This document shows positions 9,678-18,235 of a stretch of DNA of 64,000 nucleotides, piece after piece. The notes below the pieces were generated by a model. That model did not search any database, was not told the origin of the DNA, and was given only the letters and a program-made list of their open reading frames with translations. Position 1 is the stretch's first letter, and the number at the start of each line of letters is the position of its first letter. Source of the stretch: Neisseriaceae bacterium CLB008 (GTDB lineage Bacteria > Pseudomonadota > Gammaproteobacteria > Burkholderiales > Neisseriaceae); contig CP166133.1 in NCBI GenBank assembly GCA_041228285.1, positions 2,389,380-2,453,379 of the forward strand, read 5' to 3'. Made by a program: the position numbers and the translations under genes.

Positions 9678-10207
9678 GTTATTCCCTCATTCAAAAAAAT
9701 GTGACGCAACAAATACATTAATCATACTTGAACGTGAAGCAATCACAATAATAATAGTAGTCGCTAAGCGATATCTTAAAAACCTTGTTTGAACTATAGA
9801 AAGCTCAAGGCTTGCTGTCAATAGTTTCGCAAATAAAGCCTCTAGCCTATCGCTTAAAAGTAAACGTCTTCCATTCTGCCTAAAGCAGCGACAACTGTCA
9901 CTTATTTACAACAATTTTTCATTTACCAGCCCAAAAACTGTTGGTAATCCACAACATTATGCCATAACTATCACAAAAGCGAAATGCCAAAATCATTTAG
10001 CAATCAACTAAAGGCCCAATCAAATCAGTCTTTCTCTGATACTAAACCCTTGCTGGCAAACCGGACAACAATTTCATTTACACATAGATTAAAGCCCTAG
10101 AGTTTGTCTCTTAGTTACAACAAAGCACACAAAAGAGATTTGTAGTAAGCTATAGACGAGATTACGATCTAGACTTCTATCCTCCCATTTTTGCATAAGC
10201 TGCCCCC
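9678..10207. other. 530-base intergenic region between rmpM and cysB (divergent promoters)
   Basis: No coding frame with a ribosome site was found on either strand. The region is AT-rich and must contain the outward promoters of the divergent rmpM-like gene and cysB. A reasonable rmpM promoter is at 9721-9748. For cysB the best I see is TTGTAG near 10139 with TACGAT 17 bases on, which is weak. No riboswitch-like or tRNA-like fold was recognised. Most of the length, roughly 9760-10130, is unexplained. Confidence 0.6.
9721..9748 (-). promoter_or_regulatory. Candidate sigma-70 promoter of the rmpM-like gene
   Basis: On the minus strand TTGTGA (-35, four of six consensus bases) and TATGAT (-10, five of six) are separated by 16 bases. 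Transcription would begin about 35-40 bases before the ATG, a normal leader length. Confidence 0.45.
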
Positions 10208-11158
10208 ATGAAACTACAACAATTGCGGTACATCTTAGAAGTGGCCAAACACAACCTGAATGTGTCGCAGGCGGCTGAGGCTTTGTTTACCTCTCAGCCC
10301 GGTATTTCTAAGCAAATTAAACTGTTAGAAGAAGAACTCAATGTGCAAATCTTCATCCGTCGCGGCAAACGCGTGGTCGGCATTACCGAGCCTGGCCATC
10401 TGGTGTTGCAGCTGGCCGAGCGCATTCTGAAAGACACCCACAACATCAAGCAAATTGGCGCCGAGTTCGCCCAGACCGACGCCGGCACCTTAGCCATTGC
10501 CACCACCCATACTCAAGCACGCTATGCGCTGCCGCAGGTCGTATCACAGTTTGTCAAAGACATGCCGCAGGTGCAGCTCATCATCAAACAAGGTAGCCCC
10601 AAGGAAATCACCGAATTTCTGACCGAAGGCATCGTCGACTTTGCCATTCTGACCGAAAGCTTCAGTGCCGTAGACCACATCACCACCTTGCCCTGCGCCG
10701 AGTGGAATCGCAGCGTCATCGTGCCTAAGGGCCATCCGCTTAGCCAGCTTGACCGACCTCTAAGCCTGCACGACTTAACCCAATACCCGCTGATTACCTA
10801 TGATTTTGCGTTTCACGAAGGCTCGCACATTGCTCAAGCCTTTGCCTTACACAACATCCCAGAGCCACGCGTGGCCCTGTCGGCCGTTGACACCGACGTG
10901 ATCAAAACCTATGTTCGCCTCGATCTCGGTGTCGGCCTCATCGCCAGCATGGCCTATGAGCCAGAACAGGACAGCGACCTCGTATTGGTGTCGGCGGCGC
11001 ATTTATTTGAGCCGTCTACCACTAAGATTGCGCTACGCAACGATGCCTATCTGCGCGGCTACGCCTATCATTTCATCGAGCTCTTTGCCCCTAGCCTTAC
11101 CAAGGCACGCGTCGAGCAAATGCTGTACGATCCCGTCATCGACGACTACTCTATTTAG
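10208..11158 (+). CDS. cysB: LysR-type transcriptional regulator CysB
   Basis: Activator of cysteine biosynthesis and sulfate assimilation genes that responds to N-acetylserine. It has 316 residues, with a winged helix-turn-helix at about 1-60 (LNVSQAAEALFTSQPGISKQIKLLEEEL) and a periplasmic-binding-like effector domain. The start MKLQQLRYILEVA, the ATTHTQARYALP segment and the Cys/Thr-rich ligand region are typical of the CysB/Cbl clade, so the specific name is justified. cysB is separated from the divergent rmpM-like gene by 530 bases. Its start lacks a clear Shine-Dalgarno motif. The sulfur genes it would control are not in this window. Confidence 0.88.
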   Translation: MKLQQLRYILEVAKHNLNVSQAAEALFTSQPGISKQIKLLEEELNVQIFIRRGKRVVGITEPGHLVLQLAERILKDTHNIKQIGAEFAQTDAGTLAIATTHTQARYALPQVVSQFVKDMPQVQLIIKQGSPKEITEFLTEGIVDFAILTESFSAVDHITTLPCAEWNRSVIVPKGHPLSQLDRPLSLHDLTQYPLITYDFAFHEGSHIAQAFALHNIPEPRVALSAVDTDVIKTYVRLDLGVGLIASMAYEPEQDSDLVLVSAAHLFEPSTTKIALRNDAYLRGYAYHFIELFAPSLTKARVEQMLYDPVIDDYSI

Positions 11159-11195
11159 AACTGCATTTAGGCAAAAAAACCGTCAAACAGAACAA

Positions 11196-11239
11196 AAAAC
11201 GGCCGTGGCGCACGATGATCTCGTGGCCACGGCCGTTTA
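11196..11239 (-). terminator. Long hairpin terminator between convergent cysB and truC
   Basis: A 12-base stem (AAACGGCCGTGG with CCACGGCCGTTT) encloses a second short stem (CACGA/TCGTG). On the minus strand it is followed by a run of six T, so it is a good terminator for truC. On the plus strand only three T follow, so action on cysB would be weaker. Confidence 0.75.
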
Positions 11240-11248
11240 AGCATTTGG

Positions 11249-12013
11249 CTATTTAAGCAGCGCCACACCTAAAGCTTGGTGCACGTGCTGCCACGCGGCA
11301 TCCAGCGGTGCACGCAAGCACAAGGGCTGACCGGTCACAGGATGGGCCAAAGTTAAGGTATGCGCATGCAACAACAGGCGATTCACCCCAAGATGCGCAG
11401 CAAAGCCTCTATTTTGATGCAGATCACCATGCGTCGTGTCGCCAATGATGGGATGGAAAATATGCTTCATGTGCCGGCGTAGCTGGTGCTTGCGGCCCGT
11501 CTCTGGCTGTAACTGCACTAAGCTATAGCGCGCCGTCTGATAGCGCCCAACCGCAATGGGCAACTCCACCTGCGCCAGCGGCCGACAGTGAGTCACCGCC
11601 GACTGAATTTGCGGCGCCTGCGTCACCAGTTCATCGGCAATCTTATCCAGTTCTTGCAGCAGCGGATAATCAATGCATTGCGCTTCGTGCACATATCCTC
11701 GCACCCAGGCCAAATAGGTTTTGGTCAATTCATGCGCCTCAAACTGCTGCGACAATTTTTTTGCCACCTCGCGCGACAGCGCCATCAGCAGCACGCCCGA
11801 AGTGGGCCGATCTAAGCGATGAACGGTGTACACGTGCTGATTGATCTGATCGCGCACGGTTTGCATCACAAACTGCGTTTCGTGGCGATCCAGCCAGCTG
11901 CGATGCACCAGCCAACCGGCCGGCTTATTCACCGCCACCACATGCTCATCTTGATAAATGATTTCGATCGGGCCTGCGCCCTCATCTGAGCGACTATCTG
12001 AATGGGCCGTCAT
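11249..12013 (-). CDS. truC: tRNA pseudouridine synthase C-type (RluA family)
   Basis: Converts a uridine (U65 in E. coli TruC) in tRNA to pseudouridine. It has 254 residues. The catalytic aspartate is in the RluA-family motif HRLDRPTSGVLL (near residue 73). ETGRKHQLRRHMKHI and the C-terminal LLLHAHTLTLAHPVTG are also family motifs, and no S4 domain is present, as expected for TruC. The start was set at 12013 because this ATG overlaps the upstream stop in TGATG, a standard coupling arrangement; an open frame continues upstream to 12196 inside the neighbouring gene. It forms a tight operon with the hydrolase-like gene and xthA. The assignment to TruC rather than another RluA-type enzyme is likely, not certain. 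Confidence 0.85.
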   Translation of the reverse strand: MTAHSDSRSDEGAGPIEIIYQDEHVVAVNKPAGWLVHRSWLDRHETQFVMQTVRDQINQHVYTVHRLDRPTSGVLLMALSREVAKKLSQQFEAHELTKTYLAWVRGYVHEAQCIDYPLLQELDKIADELVTQAPQIQSAVTHCRPLAQVELPIAVGRYQTARYSLVQLQPETGRKHQLRRHMKHIFHPIIGDTTHGDLHQNRGFAAHLGVNRLLLHAHTLTLAHPVTGQPLCLRAPLDAAWQHVHQALGVALLK

Positions 12014-12543
12014 CAGGCCAACAACATTTCTTGCATCAGCTTCATGCCCCACTGCCATGAACCCAAGCCGTGAGTCATGTGGCCAACGGCTCCCTGATTC
12101 AATAGCTTCGCACCGCACTGCTGCGCCAAACGACTGGCCTCGGCAACAGAACAAAACGCATCGTTGTCGCCACACACCAGCGCCGTCGGAAAGCACACTC
12201 GTGCCCGCGCCAACACCTGCTGCCGTTCGTCTTGGGCCGGTAAGGTCACCGGCGCTGCCAAAATGGCGCCTTTTACCTGGCCCTGAGTACGCAAGGCCGC
12301 CTGCGCCACCCAGGCCAAAGTAGCCTGCACGCCAACACCGTGGGCCACGATGAAGATCGGACCATGATGGGCATCAATGATTTGATTCAAGTGTGCCTGC
12401 CATGTGGCCACCGTTTCATCAGAGGCGCACACGACATCAGTAGCGGTCGGGTAGCTGCGCAACCACGTATCCAGCCACAGGCCTTTACGCGGTACGCTGG
12501 CGTCGGCAACCGCCAACAGCAGCAAATCATCTTGTAAGGTCAT
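12013..12543 (-). CDS. RBBP9/YdeN-like alpha/beta-hydrolase fold protein lacking the nucleophile serine
   Basis: The 176 residues follow the RBBP9/YdeN (DUF1057-type) pattern: IFIVAH at the nucleophile elbow, GAILAAPV, ALVCGDNDAFCS with the acid residue, and GAVGHMTHGLGSW with the histidine. The elbow reads AHGVG where family members have AHSLG or GHSxG, so the catalytic serine is replaced by glycine. The N-terminal HG loop motif is also missing. The protein is thus probably not an active serine hydrolase; its true role is unknown. It overlaps xthA by 17 bases upstream and truC in TGATG downstream, so it is expressed with two nucleic-acid enzymes. Confidence 0.7.
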   Translation of the reverse strand: MTLQDDLLLLAVADASVPRKGLWLDTWLRSYPTATDVVCASDETVATWQAHLNQIIDAHHGPIFIVAHGVGVQATLAWVAQAALRTQGQVKGAILAAPVTLPAQDERQQVLARARVCFPTALVCGDNDAFCSVAEASRLAQQCGAKLLNQGAVGHMTHGLGSWQWGMKLMQEMLLA

Positions 12544-13303
12544 AATCCACCACTAATGGGGCATGATCAGAGAACTTAACCTCTTTATACACGTGGGCGG
12601 CACGCGCATATTGAGCTAAATCAGGGGTTTGCATCTGATAGTCGATGCGCCAACCCACGTTATTGGCATAGGCCTGACCGCGGTTACTCCACCAGGTGTA
12701 GCCAGGCTCTTCTGGATACAGCGTACGCCAAATATCCACCCAGCCCAACTCTTCAATCACCTGCGTCAGCCACGCCCGCTCTTCGGGCAAGAAGCCTGAG
12801 TTTTTAAGATTACCCTTCCAGTTTTTAATGTCGATGTTGTTGTGGGCAATATTCCAATCGCCACACACCACAACCTGCTTATGCTGAGCCTTCAGCTCGG
12901 CCAACATCGGCAAGAAAGCGTCCAAGAAGCGATACTTCAGTTCTTGTCGAATCTCGGCGCTGGTGCCAGACGGCAGATACAGGGAAATCACCACCAGATC
13001 ACCAAAGTCGGCGCGCACATAGCGGCCCTCTTGATCAAATTCAGGGATGCCCATGCCGATTTGCACTGAAGTGGGCTTTTCCTTGCTGTAAATGGCCACG
13101 CCGCTGTAGCCGCGCTTTTCAGCACAGTGCCAAACGCCGTACATACCGTGAGGCGATTTCATTTCCTCGGTCATGTCAGCCTCTTGTGCTTTAAGCTCTT
13201 GTACGCACACAATGTCGGCACCCGAAGTGGCAATGTAGTCGATAAACCCTTTACGGGCGGCGGAACGAATGCCATTAACGTTGGCGCTGATGATTCTAAA
13301 CAC
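12527..13303 (-). CDS. xthA: Exodeoxyribonuclease III / AP endonuclease
   Basis: Base-excision repair enzyme that cleaves at abasic sites and degrades 3' ends. The 258-residue product has the exonuclease-endonuclease-phosphatase fold: VQELKAQ (metal-binding Glu near 36), GDWNIAHNNID (catalytic Asp and Asn near 150) and the C-terminal SDHAPL histidine. A GTG at 13303 is chosen as start because GAGG lies six bases ahead; the in-frame TTG at 13309 would have no room for a ribosome site. The closest relatives by feel are the ExoA/Neisseria NExo-like group, but I cannot separate exonuclease-strong from AP-only enzymes here. Confidence 0.93.
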   Translation of the reverse strand: MFRIISANVNGIRSAARKGFIDYIATSGADIVCVQELKAQEADMTEEMKSPHGMYGVWHCAEKRGYSGVAIYSKEKPTSVQIGMGIPEFDQEGRYVRADFGDLVVISLYLPSGTSAEIRQELKYRFLDAFLPMLAELKAQHKQVVVCGDWNIAHNNIDIKNWKGNLKNSGFLPEERAWLTQVIEELGWVDIWRTLYPEEPGYTWWSNRGQAYANNVGWRIDYQMQTPDLAQYARAAHVYKEVKFSDHAPLVVDYDLTR

Positions 13304-13359
13304 TGTCAACCTCGTGTATCATTAATAAAGTTTATTGATTATAACCACTAGGAACATTC

Positions 13360-14004
13360 ATGTCAGATTTTCGCCAAGACTTCTTACAATTTGCCATCCA
13401 GCAAGAGGTTTTAAAATTCGGTGCGTTTACCACCAAAGCCGGACGCCTATCCCCCTATTTCTTCAACGCCGGCCTATTTAATGATGGTTTAAGCACCCTA
13501 ACCTTGGCGCGCTTCTACGCCCAGGCGATCATCGACAGCAAAGTCGAATTTGACATGTTATTTGGCCCAGCCTACAAAGGCATTATTCTAGCCGCAGCCA
13601 CCAGCATGGCCTTGGCCGAACAGGGCATCAACGTGCCTTTCGCCTACAACCGCAAAGAAGCCAAAGACCACGGCGAAGGCGGCGTTTTGGTCGGTGCACC
13701 CCTGCAAGGTAAAGTCTTGATTATTGACGACGTGATTTCTGCCGGTACGTCCGTGCGTGAATCCGTACATTTGATTCAGGCCGCAGGCGCCACGCCAGCG
13801 GGCGTAGCGATTGCCCTAGACCGTATGGAAAAAGGCCAGGGCGAACTGTCTGCGGTGCAAGAAGTGAGCCAACAGTTTGGCCTACCGGCAGTGGCCATTG
13901 CCACGCTTAAAGACTTACTGGCCCTCGTCCAGCAAGACGCCAGCCTGATCGAATACCTGCCTCAGGTACAAGCCTACCGCGACCAATACGGCGTCGACGC
14001 TTAA
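13360..14004 (+). CDS. pyrE: Orotate phosphoribosyltransferase
   Basis: Adds phosphoribosyl from PRPP to orotate to form OMP in pyrimidine synthesis. It has 214 residues, the bacterial PyrE length. [12 protein letters not shown], the flexible-loop [15 protein letters not shown] and the PRPP-binding [13 protein letters not shown] are all visible. It is divergent from xthA with about 55 bases between, a short AT-rich spacer that must contain both promoters. It ends in a strong hairpin at 14021. Confidence 0.97.
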   Translation: MSDFRQDFLQFAIQQEVLKFGAFTTKAGRLSPYFFNAGLFNDGLSTLTLARFYAQAIIDSKVEFDMLFGPAYKGIILAAATSMALAEQGINVPFAYNRKEAKDHGEGGVLVGAPLQGKVLIIDDVISAGTSVRESVHLIQAAGATPAGVAIALDRMEKGQGELSAVQEVSQQFGLPAVAIATLKDLLALVQQDASLIEYLPQVQAYRDQYGVDA

Positions 14005-14020
14005 ACAGCGAGCCCCCACC

Positions 14021-14053
14021 AAAAAGGCCACGCAGGTTTGCGTGGCCTTTTTA
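14021..14053 (+). terminator. Bidirectional terminator between pyrE and the LysR gene
   Basis: AAAAAGGCCACGC pairs with GCGTGGCCTTTTT around a short loop, giving T-runs on both strands. It lies 17 bases after the pyrE stop and 17 bases beyond the stop of the convergent LysR gene. Confidence 0.88.
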
Positions 14054-14069
14054 TTTGCTGCGTCTCGCA

Positions 14070-14981
14070 TTAGGCAGACACAATATCCGGATGGGTCATC
14101 AGCTTTTCAACGATGTAATCCACAAAGACGCGGGTGCGTAAAGCCAAGCGGTCGCCGTGCGGGAAGCAAATATTAATGGAACGGGTTTGGGCCACGTTCT
14201 GATCCAGGACCGACACCAGCTCGCCCGAACGTAAATAAGGCGCCACCGCGTATCCCACCACTTGCGCCACCCCACAACCCGAAGCCGCCAACGACAAGAT
14301 CGCCTCTACGTCGTTACAGGTATAGGTACCGGTCACATCCAAGGCCACGCGCTCACCTTTTTGCATGAAGTTCCACTTACTGATGCGGCCAGTCGACGGA
14401 ATCTGATAATTAATGCAGTCATGATCATACAAATCGGTAATGGCTTCTGGCTTACCGTGCTTTTCCCAATAATCAGGCGCGGCCACCACGTATTGGTTAA
14501 TCGGCGTCAACGAACGCACCGACACACGGCTGTCGGTAGACGACTCAATGCTGATGCCCACGTCAAAACCATCCTCAATCAAGTCGCTGCCGCTGTCCCC
14601 AATGCCGATATACAGCTGGATGCGTGGATAGCGGATGTTAAATTCCTTCAGCAACGGCAACACAAAGCGACGCCCAAACGAATTAGGCAGGCTCACCCGC
14701 AATAGGCCAGTGGGCTCATTGCCGCTGTCGCGCAATTCATTGATGACGTAGTCTAGCTGCAAGGCTGGGCCGCGCGATGAATCATAAAAGCGGCGACCGT
14801 CTTCGGTTAAGGTTAGCTGACGGGTGGTACGGTTAAATAATCGTACATCCAATTCTTGTTCTAACCTGGCAATACTTTGACTCACCGCCGCCGGCGAGAC
14901 CCCCAAACGTCGAGCGGCATCAGAAAAACTGCCGTTCTCAACGGTACTCATAAAAACCACTAAGGCTCTTAACGTGTCCAT
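14070..14981 (-). CDS. LysR-family transcriptional regulator (CrgA/DsdC-like subgroup)
   Basis: DNA-binding regulator of 303 residues. The winged helix-turn-helix occupies about 1-60 (GSFSDAARRLGVSPAAVSQSIARLEQEL), followed by LysR substrate-binding domain features such as the DLIEDGFDVGI and SGCGVAQVVGY segments. The second domain resembles the large CrgA/YhjC-type subgroup found in Neisseria and Burkholderia. It is not divergent from a close neighbour: the FAD dehydrogenase operon upstream ends on the same strand 160 bases before it. Its target is therefore not obvious; it may control its own gene or the adjacent operon. Symbol left blank. Confidence 0.85.
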   Translation of the reverse strand: MDTLRALVVFMSTVENGSFSDAARRLGVSPAAVSQSIARLEQELDVRLFNRTTRQLTLTEDGRRFYDSSRGPALQLDYVINELRDSGNEPTGLLRVSLPNSFGRRFVLPLLKEFNIRYPRIQLYIGIGDSGSDLIEDGFDVGISIESSTDSRVSVRSLTPINQYVVAAPDYWEKHGKPEAITDLYDHDCINYQIPSTGRISKWNFMQKGERVALDVTGTYTCNDVEAILSLAASGCGVAQVVGYAVAPYLRSGELVSVLDQNVAQTRSINICFPHGDRLALRTRVFVDYIVEKLMTHPDIVSA

Positions 14982-15142
14982 ACTTATCCCCTATTCATAA
15001 TGTTGTCATCACTATGTTTTAATATAGTAACTAGGTTGACTAACGTATAGAAACTTACCACACTTGACAAACTTCTCCTTATAAATCAATTGTTAATTTA
15101 TGTAAAGCATAAAGTAAGCCAAAATAACGTTTAATTATAGAA

Positions 15143-16540
15143 TTATATATCAATGATTTTGCCATTATTGAACAATAACTGTGAATCAAGACCCTGCTTA
15201 AAGAACCCGAAAAGAGACAACTCGGCTTTTGTTAATTGACTTTTAAGCCATTCTTTTTTCAGTTGTCCGATACCATGTTCCGCTGCAATGGTGCCATTAA
15301 ATGCTAAGACATCCGCGTATACCACAGCATTAATGGCCTCCTCAAACGCATACACTTCTGGCCCCAAAGTATTCTTCAAAAAGACGTTGTAATGCAGGCT
15401 ACCATCGCCTAAATGACCAAACACCACCAAGGAAACATCCGCTGCCAAAGCCAAAACCTTAGGGCCATTTTGGCGCACAAAAGCCGCCACATGGCTGATG
15501 GGCAAAGCAATATCGTGTTTGATGCTGGCGCCTAAATCGCGCTGCGCTTCCGACACCGACTCGCGCAGCGTCCACAGCTGTAGGCGCTGCTGTTCGGTTT
15601 GTGCCAGCACCACATCTTCGTAGCCCGCAGCCACTAAAACCGTCAACAAGGCCTCTGATAGCTGCGGCAAAATCATAGAATCTGTCAGCTCCAACAGAAT
15701 GTGCCAAGGCGCCTCAGAAGGGGCTTTCAGTCCAGTAAACGCACACGAAAGCTGCAGCGCACGACTGCTTAATAGCTCAAAACTGCTGACCCGCTCGGCA
15801 AACTCACCCTTGAGCAAGCTCAATAAATCGCAGGCCGCCTCGATGTCCGCCACGCCGACCCACGCCGTTACCGTGGTTTTGGGCTGAGCAAACAGCTTCA
15901 GCGTGGCCGCCGTGATGATGCCCAACGTGCCTTCTGAGCCAATAAAGAGCTGCTTTAAATCTAGGCCGGTGGTGTTTTTATGCAAAGGCGTCAGATGATC
16001 AATAAGGGTGCCGTCTGGCAAGACGACTTCTAAGCCCATCACCAAATCGCGCATGGTGCCGTAGCGCACCACATTCAGGCCGCCGGCATTACAGGCTATA
16101 TTGCCGCCAATTTGGCAACTGCCTTCGCTGGCCAAACTCAAAGGGAAAAACCGCCCCGCCTCGGCTGCATGCATCTGCGCCGTTTTCAACACCATCCCCG
16201 CCTCTACCGTCATACAGCCATCGACGAGACTGACGTCACGCAAACGATTGAGCTTATTTAAGGACAGCACCACCGCCGGGCGCTCAGCCGCATCCGCACT
16301 AGGCGTAGCCGCCCCACACAGGCTGGTGTTGCCGCCTTGCGGGGTAATTCGAACCTGGGCACGCTGCGCCCAACGCACAATCGCCTGCACTTCGGCGGTG
16401 CTGTTTGGCAGCAGAACCGCCAAGGCCTCGCCCACATAGCGTTGCCTATAGTCTAAGCAAAAAGCTGCCATGGCTGCGGGTTCACTCACCACTGCGCCTT
16501 CATGCAGCTCTGAGCGCAAGTCGTCTAATAATGTCGTCAT
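15143..16540 (-). CDS. FAD-linked 2-hydroxyacid dehydrogenase (GlcD/D-lactate dehydrogenase-like)
   Basis: Flavoenzyme of the VAO/PCMH family that oxidises a D-2-hydroxy acid such as D-lactate, glycolate or D-2-hydroxyglutarate. Of 465 residues, the FAD-binding PCMH part spans about 35-215 (PQGGNTSLCGAA, GGNIACNAGG, FIGSEGTLGIITAATLKL). The substrate/metal part carries FGHLGDGSLHYNV and AEHGIGQLKK, the histidine motifs of this group. It overlaps the upstream symporter gene by four bases (ATGA), so uptake and oxidation of one substrate is the natural reading. Which acid is used cannot be decided from sequence. Confidence 0.88.
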   Translation of the reverse strand: MTTLLDDLRSELHEGAVVSEPAAMAAFCLDYRQRYVGEALAVLLPNSTAEVQAIVRWAQRAQVRITPQGGNTSLCGAATPSADAAERPAVVLSLNKLNRLRDVSLVDGCMTVEAGMVLKTAQMHAAEAGRFFPLSLASEGSCQIGGNIACNAGGLNVVRYGTMRDLVMGLEVVLPDGTLIDHLTPLHKNTTGLDLKQLFIGSEGTLGIITAATLKLFAQPKTTVTAWVGVADIEAACDLLSLLKGEFAERVSSFELLSSRALQLSCAFTGLKAPSEAPWHILLELTDSMILPQLSEALLTVLVAAGYEDVVLAQTEQQRLQLWTLRESVSEAQRDLGASIKHDIALPISHVAAFVRQNGPKVLALAADVSLVVFGHLGDGSLHYNVFLKNTLGPEVYAFEEAINAVVYADVLAFNGTIAAEHGIGQLKKEWLKSQLTKAELSLFGFFKQGLDSQLLFNNGKIIDI

Positions 16541-17913
16541 GTTGATGTCCTCTGGCTTAAGCCCACAATTACCAAGAAACTGCAGGGCAAAGCAAATAGG
16601 GTTGGGTTAGACCAAGGAAAAATCGCCGCCTCAAAGCCTAACACCCCCACCCAAACCGTAGGGCTAAGCACAATCAGCACCGTGCTGATCACCGCCCCAC
16701 TCAATAAGCCATAAAAGGCCGCACGCTCGTTCAATCTCGGCATAAAAAACTGAGCCCACAGCACCGGAAAATGGGCACTGGCAGCCCAGGCAAAGGCCAA
16801 GCCAAACAAGAAGGCCAGATTAAAATCTTCAAACAACCAAGCCAGCACACCGCCCACGCTCAAGAGCAGCACAATACCGCCCTTAGCCCACAGCGGCCGC
16901 TGCGCCTGCTGGCCAAACAGCAACGGTAAAATGTCCCGATTCAGGCTAGCGCTGGCCGCCATCACCAAACCCGCCAAGACGGCTAAAATCGTCAACAGCA
17001 CCACGCCTGACAACAGCCACTGCATCGTGGCTCCGCCCAGCATCTGGGCCAAATGCAGCAGCACCATATGACCGCCGCCGCTTAAGGTTTGGCCATCTAA
17101 TAAAACCAAAGCCCCAAAGCCCACAATGACGTTTAGGCTAAAAAACAGACCGATCAAAGCACCCGCATAGGCGGCAGAACGAATGGCTACCTGAGGATTG
17201 CGCACGGTAAAGAAGCGCATCAAGACATGCGGTAAGCCCAATAAGCCCAATACTAAGCCCAACACCAACGATGCCTGCTCAATCGGATCACTCAGCGCCA
17301 AGCTCGGCAATAAGGCCTGCGGGCGTTGTTCAACCACCGAGCGCCACAGCTGCGGCAGCTGAAAATCAAACGCATGCCACACCAGCCCAACCAACACTAG
17401 GGCGCAGGCAAACAGACACATCGCCTTCACGCTTTGTACCAGCGTGGTGGCGCGCATGCCGCCAAAAAACACCAGCAAGAGCGTCAAACCACACATGACC
17501 ACTAAGGCACTGCCATAACCCCAGCCAAACAGCAGGCTCAATAGCTTACCCGCACCGATCAGCTGCACCAAAAGATAAAACACGCTCACAAACAGGCTGG
17601 TACCGGCACTTAGAGCCTGTAGGCGCACGCTGCCAAAACGCTGCTGCAAAACGCCGGTTAAAGTGTAAGCACCAGTAGCACGCAGCCGATCGGCAAATAG
17701 AATCAACAGCAGCGGCCAGCCCAAAAGCGTGGCCACGGCGTAATAAAGCGAATCCAAACCCGCGCTGTAATAAAGCGCAATCGCCCCTAAAAAGGCGGCC
17801 GCCGACAGATAGTCCCCCGCCAAGGCCCAAGCGTTTTGCCATGCGCCGACGCGGCGACCCGCCAAATAAAAATCACTGGCTTGGGCCGAAGGCTTTGAGG
17901 TAGGCTTAATCAT
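16537..17913 (-). CDS. Sodium:solute symporter (SSS family, ActP-like)
   Basis: Membrane transporter of 458 residues with about 12-13 segments, related to acetate/lactate-type monocarboxylate symporters. Typical features are DYLSAAAFLGAIALYYSAG near residue 30, GGMRATTLVQSVKA and LPHVLMRFFTV. It is shorter than E. coli ActP (about 550), mainly because it starts near the DFYLAGR motif and stops early. ATG at 17913 is chosen, preceded by GAGGAGG; the open frame reaches back to 17958 without support. It overlaps the small DUF485 gene by eight bases and the FAD dehydrogenase by four. The downstream oxidase makes a 2-hydroxy acid a likelier cargo than acetate. Confidence 0.87.
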   Translation of the reverse strand: MIKPTSKPSAQASDFYLAGRRVGAWQNAWALAGDYLSAAAFLGAIALYYSAGLDSLYYAVATLLGWPLLLILFADRLRATGAYTLTGVLQQRFGSVRLQALSAGTSLFVSVFYLLVQLIGAGKLLSLLFGWGYGSALVVMCGLTLLLVFFGGMRATTLVQSVKAMCLFACALVLVGLVWHAFDFQLPQLWRSVVEQRPQALLPSLALSDPIEQASLVLGLVLGLLGLPHVLMRFFTVRNPQVAIRSAAYAGALIGLFFSLNVIVGFGALVLLDGQTLSGGGHMVLLHLAQMLGGATMQWLLSGVVLLTILAVLAGLVMAASASLNRDILPLLFGQQAQRPLWAKGGIVLLLSVGGVLAWLFEDFNLAFLFGLAFAWAASAHFPVLWAQFFMPRLNERAAFYGLLSGAVISTVLIVLSPTVWVGVLGFEAAIFPWSNPTLFALPCSFLVIVGLSQRTST

Positions 17914-18127
17914 GTTCACCCTCCTCACCCACACCAGCCGCGACCGCTCGGTGCGCAAACCACAGCCCCACCAGCACGGCCCACGCCATAACGAATAAGC
18001 CTAAGAGCACGCTGAGCGGCCAGCCCAGCCATATCTGAGTCAGGTGCTGCGGCCACATGGCCAAACCTAGGTAATACAGCGCAGCTGGCAACAGTAAAAT
18101 CAAACAATAGTGTATTTTGGTCATCAT
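17906..18127 (-). CDS. Small inner-membrane protein of the DUF485/YjcH type
   Basis: The 73-residue protein has two hydrophobic segments (about 6-25 and 34-58) and a short acidic C-terminal tail. Small membrane proteins of this type precede SSS-family permeases, as yjcH precedes actP in E. coli, and may be a partner subunit. Sequence match to DUF485 is only moderate; the position, overlapping the symporter start by eight bases, is the stronger argument. It is the first gene of a three-gene operon and lies after the ackA terminator. Confidence 0.75.
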   Translation of the reverse strand: MMTKIHYCLILLLPAALYYLGLAMWPQHLTQIWLGWPLSVLLGLFVMAWAVLVGLWFAHRAVAAGVGEEGEHD

Positions 18128-18180
18128 GGTCTATCTATAGGATTAGCCCTCTATCTTACCCAATCTAAGCGCCCAGCGAC

Positions 18181-18220
18181 AAAAAAACCTCTGGAGATTC
18201 ACATCTTCCAGAGGTTTTTT
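18181..18220 (-). terminator. Rho-independent terminator after ackA
   Basis: AAAAAACCTCTGGA pairs with TCCAGAGGTTTTTT around a ten-base loop. On the minus strand a T-run follows, directly after the ackA stop. It separates ackA from the symporter operon, although some readthrough would join them. Confidence 0.85.
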
Positions 18221-18235
18221 ATGTCCACGAGCCGC

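Noticed and set aside
11532-11541. GCCGTCTGAT inside truC, resembling a Neisseria uptake sequence
   Set aside because: Last base differs and the word is explained by codons of truC; no cluster of similar words nearby.
15064-15088. Perfect TTGACA on the plus strand in the gap between the LysR gene and the FAD dehydrogenase gene
   Set aside because: No suitable -10 at 16-18 bases and no plus-strand gene follows; the region ends in the 3' end of a minus-strand gene.
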